Positions 48,207 through 61,167 of a stretch of 64,000 nucleotides of DNA are shown here, piece by piece. Numbering within the stretch: position 1 is the first letter of the stretch; each line of letters begins with the position of its first letter. The DNA comes from Drosophila persimilis (lineage: Eukaryota; Arthropoda; Insecta; Diptera; Drosophilidae). The notes beneath the pieces are model-generated. The model searched no databases and was not told the origin of the DNA. It worked only from the letters and a program-made list of their open reading frames with translations. Location: contig NW_020825288.1 in assembly GCF_003286085.1 (NCBI RefSeq), positions 23,064,001 through 23,128,000 on the forward strand. The letters are read 5' to 3'. Both the position numbers and the translations under genes were made by a program.

Positions 48207-51200
48207 AACTGCATGCAACACAAAAACGAGGAGAGAAAAGGAAAATAAAACCAAAACCAAGCCTCGCACAGTGGGAAAACAATGCCAATGGTTGCCCCCC
48301 TTCTGTCGCTCCCTGTGTCAGAGCTTCTGCTTCTGCTGGCGACTGCTGCATAAGTGGTAATAATAATTCCGCTCAAGAGGCGTCGCCCGGCGTTTCATTT
48401 CAATGACACACAAACCGTCGACAACAAGACCAGCCCTGAACGAAATGACGAAGCTTTTGATACCCTTTCAGATGTGGCAATCCCATGGCAATTCGAGTCA
48501 TTCCTCTTGGGGTTGCAAACGTCGGGTCGGAATCATAGAACTCTGTATAGCGCTGCTGGATGCTGGAGATGGAGATGATTATTATGATGCCGCTGACGTG
48601 AATGGCAAAATGCTAAATGTTGGGTGCAGCAGAATCCGTGTTTTTGTCATCGAGGCGACCCGCATCGTCTAATGGCACACACACACACACACACAGCAGT
48701 AAAGTGCACATATGATCCAATCCGAGCTGCATTTGTAAGGGGGTCTCCGCTATGGAAGGAATATTGTATACCCTTTCCCCATGCGAAATAAATAACATTG
48801 AACATGAATATTTTCCCAGTTGAAACACAATACAAAAGAATTTAATTGGTTTACCAACCGTCTTAGAAAACTTAAGGGCTATTCTGTAGTGTGCAAAGCC
48901 CACCGAAGAAATGCACCTTCTCTTCCTCTCTGACTCCTGCCCGCCGCCTCTGATCGCCTGCTCCTCCTTTCCGATGGCTTAATATTGCGTATGCATGGCG
49001 GCGACTCGTCATCCATTCATTGCCCCTCCGACCGACTGTCTATCGGCCTGTCCCCGCTGACGTTACCCCTTCCCATCGACTAACTCTGCTGCATTTCCCT
49101 GTCCCTTTCTACAACTGCCTCTGCTACCTCCTTCCCCCTCCCTGAGATTCCTTTGATTGCATTGTCTCGTCATGGTCTCGAGTGGTTCCTGGCACCGCTT
49201 TTTGCCCTCCTTCCCCTTTCTTTGTTGCTTTTCGCTTTTTATAGTTCTCACTCACTCCATTGTACGGGCCCCCCCCACCCCTTCTTCAACGTTTCTCTCT
49301 CTCTGCCGCTCACTTGACATACAATTATGCTGATGACATTGTTGTTTATATGCCTTCCCTCGCTGATGTGCTTCTCCCTTTCCATTTCTGCTGCTTCTCC
49401 GCTGCTTCTAGTGGTGGTGCTCTGCTGCTAGCGCTGCGCCTCTGCCGCTTTTGCTTTACCCTCGATTCTGTTGCTTTTGATTCTGCTCTCTCTGCCGATG
49501 ATGCGCTTATGCAAGGTGTATTTATTGGAGGTGACGCTGTCCCAAAAGGCGCTCCCACGATGCGAGCGAAATATATAAATATGTAAACATGTGACTCGAT
49601 GGACGGAAGGAACTCCACACCTCGCACAAGTACACCTTGCGCAGAAGCTTCTGTATCTCCTCTAGTACTCTACCTTCTCTATTCGCGTACCTTTTAGAAG
49701 GTATCAAGATTTTGATGACATGTTTGAAACGCAGATCCAAATCCAGCAATATATTATGCTCTTGCATAACTCTGCCAAACTTGCTGCAAATCATACCACC
49801 ATTTCCCAAATTTATATGCCATACGTACAACACATAGATCTAATAGGGTATCCGAAGCTGTGGCGTCTACTTCTTTTTATTGCTTCCTTCATCTGTTGCA
49901 ACAATAATGCGGACAATTTTTATGTGCATTCTGGGGCTGCACATCACCGCTGTTGCATTTGCTGTTGCTGTTGCTGCCGCTGCGGTATAGGCCCATATAT
50001 CTCTCTCGCTCGCGTTTCTCGCATATCTCTCTATATGGCCATAGCTGCATTTTTATTGTTATCGTTTCATTGCCATTTGCTGACGCCGACACCGACGCCG
50101 ACACCGAAGCCGAGGCCGAGGCGGACGTGGACGCTGCAGGAGCTCAAACAGCATCCGAATAAGAGCAGTTTCACTCGTTTCGCGGCGGCCTTAATTAAAA
50201 ATTCTTTGGGTGTCAAATGGTCCAATGATGTAGATGTTGTTGCTCTGATAGCTCTAGGGTTTCCCTTTGACCAAGACGAGGTCTTCTGCCTTCTGCCTTC
50301 TGTCCGCTCGTCTTACCCTTCAAGGGCCCCCATCATCAGCTCAAGCGCGTTGTATTCATTCCAAGAAGCAACCGCATAAATTATTCCTTTGATATGGAAC
50401 TACTAAGGATTCCACAGAGTTGATCAAATGTCCTCAAAGGAGAATGAGATGAAGCGCACTGTAGATGGCCCTAAGATTACGTTTAATGAAGAGAAATGAA
50501 TGAAATGGATGACTTGACAGATTGAAGTTCCCAGTTTCCCATTTTCCCAACTTCCCTCAAACCCAGCGAGAATCTAATACCACCAGCACGTAACACAAAA
50601 TATGCGTGTAAATTTCATTTATTGATTTATGGGGAGGTATTCCACATATGAGGATAAATGCATGCGTTATAGGGTTGGGTGGAGAGGAGAGGGGATAACA
50701 TTTGTATAAATACGCAGAATAATGGCATCTCCAATGTGCGAACTTCCTCTGACCATAAATCAAGATGAGCCCGGGACCAAACAAAACGATTTTCATTTTC
50801 ATTCTATTTCTGCGTATCTCCGTCTCCTTTCCGCGAATACTGGTACATACTATGTATATTTCTTTTTTTTCGGCTGGCTGCGCCTGGCTGGCCCCACCCT
50901 TTTTCTGTGGGTCGGTGGAAAAGTTCTATTTGATTTGGTATTAGGAAGGAGCAAAACTGCTGAGCTCACATAAATTCCGCTTTTAAACAGAAATTAGTGT
51001 GGGGCCAGGGCCGGAGAAGCGGCAGAACGGCATGGAACGGAACTTGGAACCGCCCGAGAGATTAAAGTTGGAAACGTGCTGAAGTACGTGGCTGGGAAAT
51101 CATTTTGTTCTGGCTGCCTGCAAAATACTCGTTTATTTTTTGCCATCTCAGCCCTGCCCCGGCTCTGGCTCTGGCTCTGGCGCTGGCTCTGACGCTGGCT

Positions 51201-51725
51201 GTGGATCTGTCGTAGAGATGGGACGTGAAAGTTTTTTGAACCGAAAATTACTTGTGCAAATATTGCTTTGTTCAATCGCCGGCTGCTTGGAAAATTATGA
51301 AGGAAAACTTGCCGCTACTGCTCTGCTCTGCGTTGGAGCAATTAGAAAAGTTTCCGGGCCAACTGTCTCAGATGGCATGAGGAGGAAACTTTTCCACCGA
51401 GCAAAATCAAAAATCAATAGCCAGGAGGACGAGAGAACCGAGCAAGCGAGAGACAAAGAAAGCAACTTCATTGCCACAAAATCACAAATTGAATTTCCCA
51501 AGAAGACCCACACTCGCACTCGCACACAACCCCTTTCTTCCTTCTACGTTCTTCCTTTTCCTTCTGGCTTAGAGGGTGCCGTGCCTCTATTGACTTTACT
51601 GCTTTAATGAGATTCGATTCGATTCCCGGGGCTCTCTGCGCCGCTGTCAAGGCTGAGCGCATGCCTAACGCCCTTCCCGAAATCGTTTAATTGCACACGC
51701 GGCCCTTAAAAGAGACCGAAGTCGA

Positions 51726-51752
51726 GGTCCGTGGTCCGTGGTCCGTGGTCCG
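51726..51752. repeat. (GGTCCGT)4 seven-base repeat
   Basis: Nearly four units of GGTCCGT in tandem. Confidence 0.85.
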
Positions 51753-52620
51753 GCACTACCTGCCCTATTCCCTGGTCCCTGGTGCCTGTTCCCCAGGTCC
51801 CGAACACATGGCGCATAGAGCGAGTGCCTCGTAAAAAATTATCTCTTGCATTGTTTCGTGGCACGGTTGGGGTGCTCATAAAATCTAGCAGGGCCAGGCC
51901 GTGCCCAGCCCTAGGCACGAAAATCAAACGACCCAGACCCAACCCAACCCAACGCAACCGAACCGAACCGAACCGGCGACGGTCGGCATAAATCACTAGA
52001 AACTTGTTAATTGTGCGCCTATTTATTAGATGCATTTGGTGTTCGGGAAAAATTGGGCATCGAGGTGGTAAGTGATAGGAAAAAACAGACAGTCGACAGC
52101 CGACAGGTGACTGGGGCTGAGGGAGTGCCCCTGCCTCGTACCCCTGCCTCTTGACTCTGTTCGAGTTCGATAAGATATAAAGACACTTCAGAGGCAGTGC
52201 AAACGGACGGCGACAGCGACAGCCCCGACCAAAGTTGGGAAATCAAACGAGCCGTTTCAGAGAATTCATTTCAATCAAACACAACACTCTTTGAAATTAC
52301 GGAACAAGAAAGCTTACTTTCTTTGGAAGAACACTTTATTGAGTGTTATTAAATATTAAAAGTGCCTTTTAGGAACAGGTTCTATATACATATCTCTCCT
52401 CTCCCGTTGAGGAATTGAATGGATCATGGCTATTTATAAGTTCACCTGCTAGGGATACTATCGATATCATTTTGCCCAGAACTGAACACTCACAGATCTT
52501 TCTTTCCTCACATAATCTTCTGTTGATGCAATCGAAGTGCCAAAAGTGCCTTGCAATTGTGTATGATCATAGCATGATCAATAGTTGGGATTGTAAGTAG
52601 GAAACCCTATAATTTCCAAG

Positions 52621-52655
52621 GGTATTTAAAGCTTCGACCCACTGCATCCGGTCTT
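52621..52655 (+). promoter_or_regulatory. Possible TATA promoter of the small gene at 52,834
   Basis: TATTTAAAG at 52,623-52,631 with a start site expected near 52,652. The distance to the first ATG with a usable donor is about 180 nt, with short upstream ATGs, so the link is tentative. Confidence 0.3.
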
Positions 52656-52833
52656 GATTGCTTGCTTCAATGTAGCAATGTGGTTTAGCCACTTTTGATC
52701 TTAGTTAATCTTCATTTTGCAATAAAACCCGTTTCCCCTTCGATTGAGTGTAGAATGATGCTGGCACAAACAGAGTTTTGAATATCATTCGGGGTAGTGG
52801 TAGTTGCAATCTGCTGCCAGTTAGATCCACATC

Positions 52834-53222
52834 ATGTCTCCTAGAACCATCAGAGCGGTGAGTCTCTGGGGATTTGATGGAGAATTTGTAGATAACTAAA
52901 GTCCCCCTAGTGGATTCTTGTCCTGTGGATTAGTTGCTGTGAGCTGGAATCAGCCTGCGGCAGGGAATACCAACTGAGGATCACCCATCCAGATGGAACA
53001 GGATTTCGCACTGAATCGGTGGTCGAGGATGCGGAAGGCCATCGACAGATCGAGGGAGAAATTCGACAATCTTACAAAGAAGGAGGCACTCTAATCCTCT
53101 TTTACAAGGCTGGTCCTGATGGATATCGCAGTCGTTACACGTACGAGGCAGGCGCACCTCTGAATGGTACGGCCTCCATAAAGAGAATCGGTGTGAATGC
53201 TTTAAAATCTTCAGCGGGCTAA
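52834..53222 (+). CDS. Probable small protein, weakly cuticle-protein-like
   Basis: The coding part at 52,944-53,222 is convincing by composition: it reads EYQLRITHPDGTGFRTES, then GHRQIEGEIRQSYKEGGTLI and YKAGPDGYRSRYTYEAG. The GG..-LI-YKAGPDGYR-RYTYEAG pattern faintly recalls the chitin-binding R&R domain of insect cuticle proteins (Y.Y..PDG..-V.Y.A). An upstream exon is needed: ATG at 52,834 gives MSPRTIRA followed by a perfect GTGAGT donor at 52,858 in phase 0, and a weak acceptor at 52,943 (GTGAG) would join in phase 0 for 100 residues in all. CGGCAG at 52,963 is a better acceptor but is in phase 2. The proposed N-terminus is no signal peptide, which argues against a secreted cuticle protein unless the true first exon differs. 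AATAAA lies at 53,382. Confidence 0.5.
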
Positions 53223-53381
53223 ACTTCAGCAGAGAATGTAATGTAATGTGTTCTATAAAATATTCAAATGAATTAATATTTGGTTTTCATTTTTAACTAA
53301 TTTTAATTTTAATTGTTTCAAGTTTGTATCTAAAAATGTGATGTACCCTATAAAAGATTAATGTATGCAGATTCACCTTAA

Positions 53382-53387
53382 AATAAA
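53382..53387 (+). terminator. Poly(A) signal after the small gene
   Basis: AATAAA 160 bases after the stop codon. Confidence 0.5.
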
Positions 53388-56300
53388 ATTAGAATTCAAG
53401 GAATTGTGCATCATTTTATGGTTTATTTTTGGATTCCACAAAAGCCAAGGCAAAACAAGTTTAATCCAAACGAGTAATTATTATACTCACGAAATACCTA
53501 CGACATATATGTAGTATAAACATATACTCAAAAACCATTTAATGGTCAGAAATGTATTATTAGTAAATATACTATATGATTAATGACGTATTACATTCAT
53601 ATAGGGATCGTAATGATTTTATATACTATGGTAGAAACCCATTTCTCTTGAGTATTCGTGTTGCTGTTCATACGATTGTTTTATCCTAGTTCCAGGCTAG
53701 TTTTTGTTCCATATTTCCACTCCAATAACGAACTGAACTCCCCTGAATTACCCACATACCCCAGCCAGCCCCTTTTCTGTCTTTTCCATCTATCAGTCAG
53801 CAATCCAAACCATTTGAATCAACATAAGCGGTAACAAATATTTATGGGCAATGGAGCGAATGTTTCCATTTCGAAGCGTTTATTTATTTGTGAAACAACT
53901 TTTCCAGCCAAATGCAGGCGCACACCCATACAGACACACACACAACAAATAGTATCTGCGAGTGTGTGGTTATGTATGTATGTTAACAAATACAAAATTC
54001 TGTTTCTGTTCAAATTTGTGTGTGTTTCGAGTGTGTGCTTTTCTGCTTTGCCAGCTAGCATTTAAGGTTTTTATTTGGTTTCATTAATGACAATGCCGTT
54101 GCTGTCGTTGCTAATATTGACATGTTCCATCGCTCCCTCCGTTTCTGTACATAGTATGTATATTCTCTATATGGCAGGGCCCTCTGTTTTCTACACTCTC
54201 CATATGGCAGAGGGGGAGGTCGTGGCAGGCCAAAGCAAAGTCAATGGCGACAAAGTCTATAGTGTGGAGGGTCTCTGGGTTTCTTTTAATCCCCAGTGCT
54301 TAGAGATTACCTGAAGAGCCGGAGGAACTAAGTTTTTTGTGCAGATTCTTTGTGATACGCCCTCTGAAATCCATTCGATTAAATGATCCATATAAAAACA
54401 CTCTAATTGGATATTATTGCATGGAATACTGGTGATTAGTGGTAAATAATTTAGTAGTATCCTTGACATAGTTATTATAGTATATTTTCCTTCATTAAAG
54501 TGTTATAGAAGTCTAATTTTTAAAGTTTCAATGCTCGAATTTTATGATATATTTAATGGAACCATTTCCTCTGGCATTGGGCAAGTTTCATAACAAATCT
54601 ATCAGTCTTCCAGCCAAAAGTAGTCTTAGGTGCTACCCTGATTGGAGTAATCTCCCATTTCCAATTCAGAGGCATAGCTTTCGCCCCGAAATTGTTGAAT
54701 GGCGGGTATTTTCCCGTCGTTATACTTCTCTATAGCCTTCGCATAGCTATTCTTATATATTTATGTTTGCTTAGTTGCTTGACGATGATGATGATGATGA
54801 TGACGACTGCCAACTGTCGACAAGGGCCTCTGTTGTTGTCTATTTATAAGAATTATATTTGCACTCTTTGGGGCCCTGCTGTGCTCATTTGTATTTTCAA
54901 CAAAGACGTTGCACACATGTCTGCACACACACGCCTGTAAGTGCGAGTAGAACCATTCATAGGAAATGTTTCGTGTACCTCAATTACTTTCATAAATTAT
55001 CAATAATTGGCTAATGTGCGGTTATCAGCAGCGAAAGCGCGGAGCCATCTGCCAAAGAGTGGAACGGCGGACGGGGGACAGCCAGCCAGTATCCCCTTCT
55101 ATCAGGTGCGCAGTGCGCACTGAGTGGGTCGGAAAATGATTTGAAATTCATAAGCTCATTAAATTTTCAACAGACAGCACAGCCCAGCACACTCCTGAGG
55201 AGTCAGCAGGAGTCGCTAGTCGGTAGTCGGCAGTCAGCAGTTTTCCATGGCGTTCTCCACGGGACAGGGACAGACACTGGGCAAATACAATTAAAATGCC
55301 ATAAAGCAAATTAGCCAAGACAAACTTTTCATATTTTGCCGCGAGCTGCGCAAATTAGTTGGGGGCCAAGACAAGGGATAGTACTGGTACTCGCACTCAT
55401 ACCAAGGACTATGCACCATGATGATGGGTAGAAGTCGAATGGAACGGAACGAAATGGAATGGGCAGGATGATGACGGGGGCCGTGCGCGCACTAAAACAC
55501 ATCCTGCGCCTTTGGTAATTGCCGGGCGGCGCACTCGTGCTGGCAACTTCAGCAAATTGTTGGCAATTATGTGGCACAAAGTAAAGTAAAACACACAGCG
55601 ACAGCGACAGCGACAGAATGCCACGATGCGACGGTGGAAAAATCCAGGAAAAAACTAAGCATTCCCGAAACAGTCAAGGGAAAATCTCTTTGATGGCCGG
55701 ATTATGATGAAAGATCGATGTGGAGTCGACGAAGGGGTTACTCAGTAGGCGGTAGAAGAGGAAGAGGGGAAGATAGAAGAACTATAACATAAATCTGTAA
55801 AATCAGTATATTTAATTAATGTATAGAATGCGACTACTGAGACTATTGGGATAGCCATCCCCTAAACATAAAGATACCTTGCATTCGTGGATATCTGAAG
55901 TTCGAGTACGTTGAATTCAAGTCTAGAATAAGTCTGATTTATAGGCCGGAAATATCCATGTACTTTTTTCTCCACGACTACCCAAAACTTTCCCCCTTCA
56001 ATGTTCAAATATGTGAGTAATGGGTATTAAAGGTAATGAGAATACGAAACCGAAATCTCAACTCTGGGGTGGCAGCGCTCTGAGCCCTACGTGCAGGGGC
56101 ACGTCCCCCTCTGTCCGTTCGACAACCTGCTGGCAAGTGTATTAAATTATAATTATTTGTGCATGACAAAGGGTCATGAAACATGCCTAATGACACATTT
56201 GCCACAGACTCTGAACAAAACGCAGGGCTGCTCCAGTGCCGGCAGCCGCAACGGGGAATGGCGGTGGCTGGAGGCAAGAGGCAGGAGGCAGGAGGAGGGT

Positions 56301-58277
56301 CGCGACATGCACACCCAAGGGGCAGACACACTCTCTCTGCCTCTCCCTCCCTCCGGGCGAGTCGTCGTCGTCTCCCTGGATATCGACATGGTCCGTATGT
56401 ATGTATATATGGTTACAATTAACCACGCTCGTTATGTTCGAGGCGTGCGGCACCCAAAAAGAAATTAAACAAAATTGCTGCAAAACTGAAAATTTCTACT
56501 TGTAATGCAACACCAGAAACGAAACAAACAGCAACAGTGGCGTCAGCAACTAGGTTGGAACGAAGTATCTAATACCCTTAAACAAACGATCGTTACCATG
56601 GACTTAATAGGTTTTCAGGCATCAGCAATGAGAAGATGGGGTTGTGTCTGAATTCTCCCTCCTTCTCTGCTGGGCAAACTTCGTTTGAAAATGACAAGAC
56701 TCTCCCTAAGAGTGTAACAACAATGTTGAAGTTTGTTCTAGAGCCAAGCCAAGGATGGAAGCAGCTCCATTTGGGTTGGAGCCATCGCAGAGCCTTCGCC
56801 AGAGCTGGCACTACCAAGCCATATACTCGTATACTCGTACTCGTACACCAGTCAGGAGTCAGCAGGTTTTTGGACTAATGTCTATTAGGCATTTGCCTTC
56901 GCTGGAAGTTTGCTGCCTGCCCTGCTGCCTGCTGCTTCTGCCCCTCGAAAAGGGGCAACTTTTCAGTTGCCGCTGCCGCACAGTGGAATGGACAAAAGTT
57001 GGGGGAGCCAGCGCCAGTGCAGAGAAGCGCGATAAGAGCACTTGGGAATGTTTCATGTTTTTGCTAAGGGCCTGCAGATAAGATCCTTAATGGTGGTCTC
57101 CACATTTAGTTGGGTTCGGCCTGTAAGCAATTTCGGCTTAGTTGAGTGACCATTTAACGAATGTTTAAGGAATATTTCCGCAAGGAATTTGTTCATTAAC
57201 TTAAGTATTGGCTACCCAAAAGGGAACAAACTTTTACGAGTAGTACAGAACGTTGTTAACTGATTCGTTTCTGAAGAATTTACCCTCATCACATCATAGA
57301 ACATCTTAAAACTTCCATATGATCGTTAAACAGAATTGTGCTAATAAACTTTTGGGGAAATGTGTGTTTTGTGGTACATAAATTGAATGAATTGAACAAA
57401 TTAAGATTTAACAATTGGAACTAATTATACAGAACAAACCTTTAGTAGTTCCGATAAAAGTAGATATTGCAACAGCTGGAAATTGCTGGAGAACACACAT
57501 TTCGATGAAGAAAGCAACTTTATTTTATCGTTGTTTACAAAATGGACATTACCAGAGGGCATTCGTATTTAAACGGATTATGTGGAATGATTTGCATTAC
57601 TGATTGATTCAATTAGTGGCGATTATGAAGGGAAATACTTGATGTAACGAGAACACCTTCTGTATTAATATTTATGTATATTCTGAAAAGATTATACCAT
57701 TCCATAATCTGGATAATCCCAAATCAATTCAGATATGAATAAATCAAAATGTACATAGTAGACCGCAAATACTCGTATTTCCCAGATATTTCTGTCCCTC
57801 TATCCAACTCATATTTATACCATATTGCTCGTAATCCATTCAAAATCCGTTTTCTTAGATCTCCAGCAGTTTATGGGCAGCATTTCTCAACCTTTTTTAT
57901 CCATCTACAACAGCAGATGACGACTTACTTTCGGTTTTCAACATGACATGGCTTCTAGCTACAGTGCAATCGTACACCCAGGCCATATATCATTTGTCCT
58001 CTGGGGATTAATGTTACATTTGTTCCATTTGAAGATCGGTTCCATGGGTCTAGCACCACGGTGACTGGGCAGGGAAATTTGAGTCTGTGGTCCGGACCGT
58101 TTCGGCTCAAAGAAAACTCAGCTTGAGTCTTTACCTTCTTCTACTTATTTTTCTTATAGTACTTCTTCTTTGGGCTCTACGTGGGCAAACAAAACTCAAA
58201 AAAGAGACAGAAATACATAGAAGATGACAAAAATAACAAAACATAAACTAGACAAACATCGATAAGAGCAAACGAAT

Positions 58278-58317
58278 GGACGGACGGACGGACGGACGGA
58301 CGGACGGACGGACGGAC
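58278..58317. repeat. (GGAC)10 perfect microsatellite
   Basis: Ten uninterrupted GGAC units, the longest pure tetranucleotide array in the window. Confidence 0.95.
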
Positions 58318-59094
58318 AAGGTCCGTTCAAGAGAGGGCGACGTGCCTAGGAAAACAGAAATGTACTAAGCAAATACGTGCATATGGTATGGTAATAGATG
58401 TGGGTAGGTAGGACACAACAGAGACACCTCTTCCCCTCTCCCGCTGCCAGAATTTCATTTTGATTCCTAAGCGAATTCCGTAATTAAACGGAAACGCTTC
58501 AAAATTAGGCAGAACGGGCAAACGACGCACAGAGCGAGAGTGAGAAAATGATATAATGAATCAGAGTGGAGTGGGAGGACAAGGGAGAGAGTCACCCATG
58601 AATCCCCTGGTTGAGGTACGGGGTCCAAATTATTCCCCTGAGGTTATTCATTATTATAAGAAAAACGCCCATGGCTGCACTCTTCGTAACGCACACAGTG
58701 AGTGCAGAATATATTCGAAACATTTTAGTATTCATATATAGAAATAATGGAATACAATCTCAGGAATTTTACTTATAATATCAGAGACGGCACTATGTTT
58801 AAAATTACTTGAAAGGCATATTTTTTCAACTGCGGACCAGACTTAAAATTTGAAACTGATATAAAAATGGTAACAAAAGATCCAACCATCGAATAGAGTA
58901 CAGTATTGTTTTGATATGTTTACCATTCTCTATTTCTGTTTATTAAAGTGCTCCATACGTTACTTTCCTGTGTAGCAGTTCTTATCAACCTGTGTTGCAG
59001 AACTATAAAGAACCTTCATCAAATATACCATAAACTATAGTTCTAATGAATATTCCCCTTGTCACACAACTTTTCGGAAACACTGTATATCTTT

Positions 59095-59208
59095 TATATG
59101 GGATGATGGTCCCATGTCGCATACTGTAAATTTATATGGATGATGGTCCCATGTCCCATGCTGCATATTTATATGGTTGATGGTCTGATGTCCCATCCAT
59201 ATGCGTCA
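59095..59208. repeat. Three decayed 38-bp tandem units
   Basis: Units begin ATATGG(G)ATGATGGTCCCAT at 59,096, 59,134 and 59,171 and carry TGTCCCAT(G)C cores. The first two are close; the third is more diverged. Confidence 0.8.
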
Positions 59209-59904
59209 TGTTGTCGTTCAGGCCGTTGCCGTCCCGTCCCTGGTCCGGAGAGTCCGCTCGTTCGCTGGCAATTGCTGCCAGCTGTGCTCATAATTTGATA
59301 TGCGCCAAATTTGATTCGAGTTTTGCTCTTTACTCGCTCAGACGTCGCTTTAATTAGCTACAGTTGCTGACTTTTTAATGGACAGCAAACGCAGAGGGAT
59401 GGGACATGCCACAGGGCGAGGGATGCCGGGGAGTAGAGCTCTTAGTTTCAGTTTATATTACGGACTCTACTCGACTCGACTCGGGTTCGGTTCGGTTCGG
59501 TTTGGGACTCTCGTTCCCTGCTTATCAATTGCGCTTAAATCGCGGACATCAATTACACGTCTGGCACGTTGCCCTGGCAGGCCTATCAATAAAATGTGCC
59601 GCGTTTCAAGTTACGTTCTTTTCTGTTCGTGTCTGTTTTTTTCCAAAGCGATTTAATTGAAACACAAGCCCGGCACAGGCCCAGGCCCAGGCACAGCCCC
59701 AGGTCCAGGTCCAGGTCCAGGGCACTGGCACTGGCACTGGCTAAGCAGGGAAGGCAGAGCCAGGCATTAAATTTAAGCCGTAGACATAGACAACGGGCGA
59801 CCGCATGGAAATTAATATCGAGCGAGGGTCTCAATGCTCTTTCGCGAGAGATTTAAGCCTGAGTGCTTCTCCACTTTGAGACCACTGCGTGAGCGGAATG
59901 GGAC

Positions 59905-59962
59905 TGGAATCGGAGCTGTACTTTGGGAGTGACAGTGGAATCGGAGCTGTACTTTGGGAGTG
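59905..59962. repeat. Local duplication, 27 bp identical, period 31
   Basis: The segment TGGAATCGGAGCTGTACTTT and the following GGGAGTG occur at 59,905-59,931 and again at 59,936-59,962 without a mismatch: a recent duplication. Confidence 0.9.
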
Positions 59963-61025
59963 GTATTGTACTTTGTGGTAGTGCCACTTGGTAGTGGGGA
60001 TCGGGTAATCGGGTAAGTGAAGCTCTATGGCAGTCTCTTTTGTAGGGGTCTTGATTTGCGTTTACACCAGACCACAGGAACGTCTTTGAGAGATAATGAT
60101 TTACAGATCCTTAACCAAAATGATCTTTAAACTTACTTTAAAGCGTGAAATGAAGCCATATATCATTGTAGGGGTAAACTTGTATTATCTTTGTAGTTCC
60201 AAAGGAAAAAGCTAATTAAAACGATAAATCCGAAATAGAATTTTATATTACGCTGAAGAGGATAACGATAAAAACAACAAAGTATTCTTCAATCTACATA
60301 AATATGTACATATGTATTATTAACGTATGATGGTAATGGTAATGAAAACCATTATCAGGAAACAAAATAATTCCTATAAATAGTGTCTGTAAATCTCGAT
60401 TCTGTAGAAATAAAAGCTCTGAATTCTTCGGAGTTAAGAGACCTTCTCTTATAGATTTCAAAAACTAATCGGATAACGAATTTACAGTTATCTTTTCATC
60501 TAATGACAGGAAATTATCATTTGCAGAACTCTAGAGAACCCTATGCCATTTTCTTCCCGAAGTTCTTCCATTAAGAAATCTCCCCAGGGCATTGCATGTA
60601 TAATCTGCAGTATTATCCAATAATAATCTTTTCGAAAACTGAAAAATGTGCTGGCCAGTGTTCGTTCTGAGGCACGATTGTGATTGGTGTGCCCTCTCGT
60701 TTGGCCCATCCTGCTCATTACCCTCATTCCTCCCGTTCCCTTTTCTCGCCTGTTACCGCAGCCTTTTTGCCCTTCTTGGTTCTTCATCAGCCTCTTTCCT
60801 TTCTCACTTTACCTCCCCCCCCTCTCCACCCCACTCCATTCGTTTTCTCCTCTTTCCTTCTTACTCATTATTCGTTTCGTTATCGACTACAACAACGATG
60901 TGAAAGATTCACGCTTCAATTGGTTTCGTTTAAGCGCAAAATGCAGGCCGACTGAATAAATGCGAGAAGGAGGAAGATATTGGAGTGAGGGAAAGAGATG
61001 GATGGAGTCAGCCGGGAAAAAGAGA

Positions 61026-61047
61026 CGGATGGATGGATGGATGGATG
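61026..61047. repeat. (GGAT)5 microsatellite
   Basis: Five GGAT units. Confidence 0.9.
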
Positions 61048-61135
61048 TACGTGAGTGTGCCTGCTGTAAGGTTATGGAAATGATTTTTGGATGCGATGCG
61101 CGCCAGTTGCATTGATTTACATGACAATTGCGAGG

Positions 61136-61167
61136 GTGAGAGAGTGAGAGAGTGAGAGGGTGAGAGG
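61136..61167. repeat. (GTGAGAGA)4 octamer repeat
   Basis: Four eight-base units with GAGAG cores, a candidate GAGA-factor cluster. Confidence 0.8.

Larger units (their letters stand above)
34130..52610. other. Large gene-poor region
   Basis: About 18.5 kb without a supported gene. Frames such as 49,720-50,379 (219 codons) and 47,870-48,376 (minus) begin at non-ATG codons, run through CA, GCC or GAC repeats and show no domain. A very AT-rich block lies at about 40,320-40,770. The rest is mixed unique sequence with many short arrays, as in Drosophila regulatory or intronic DNA. Confidence 0.55.

Noticed and set aside
47870-48376. 168-codon minus-strand frame
   Set aside because: Runs through a (CA)n array and has a Cys/Val run from it; no family.
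49720-50379. 219-codon plus-strand frame
   Set aside because: Opened by TGTTGC and GACACC repeats, non-ATG start, no motif.
58278-58317. GGAC array as a regulatory element
   Set aside because: A pure tetranucleotide run is best explained by replication slippage.
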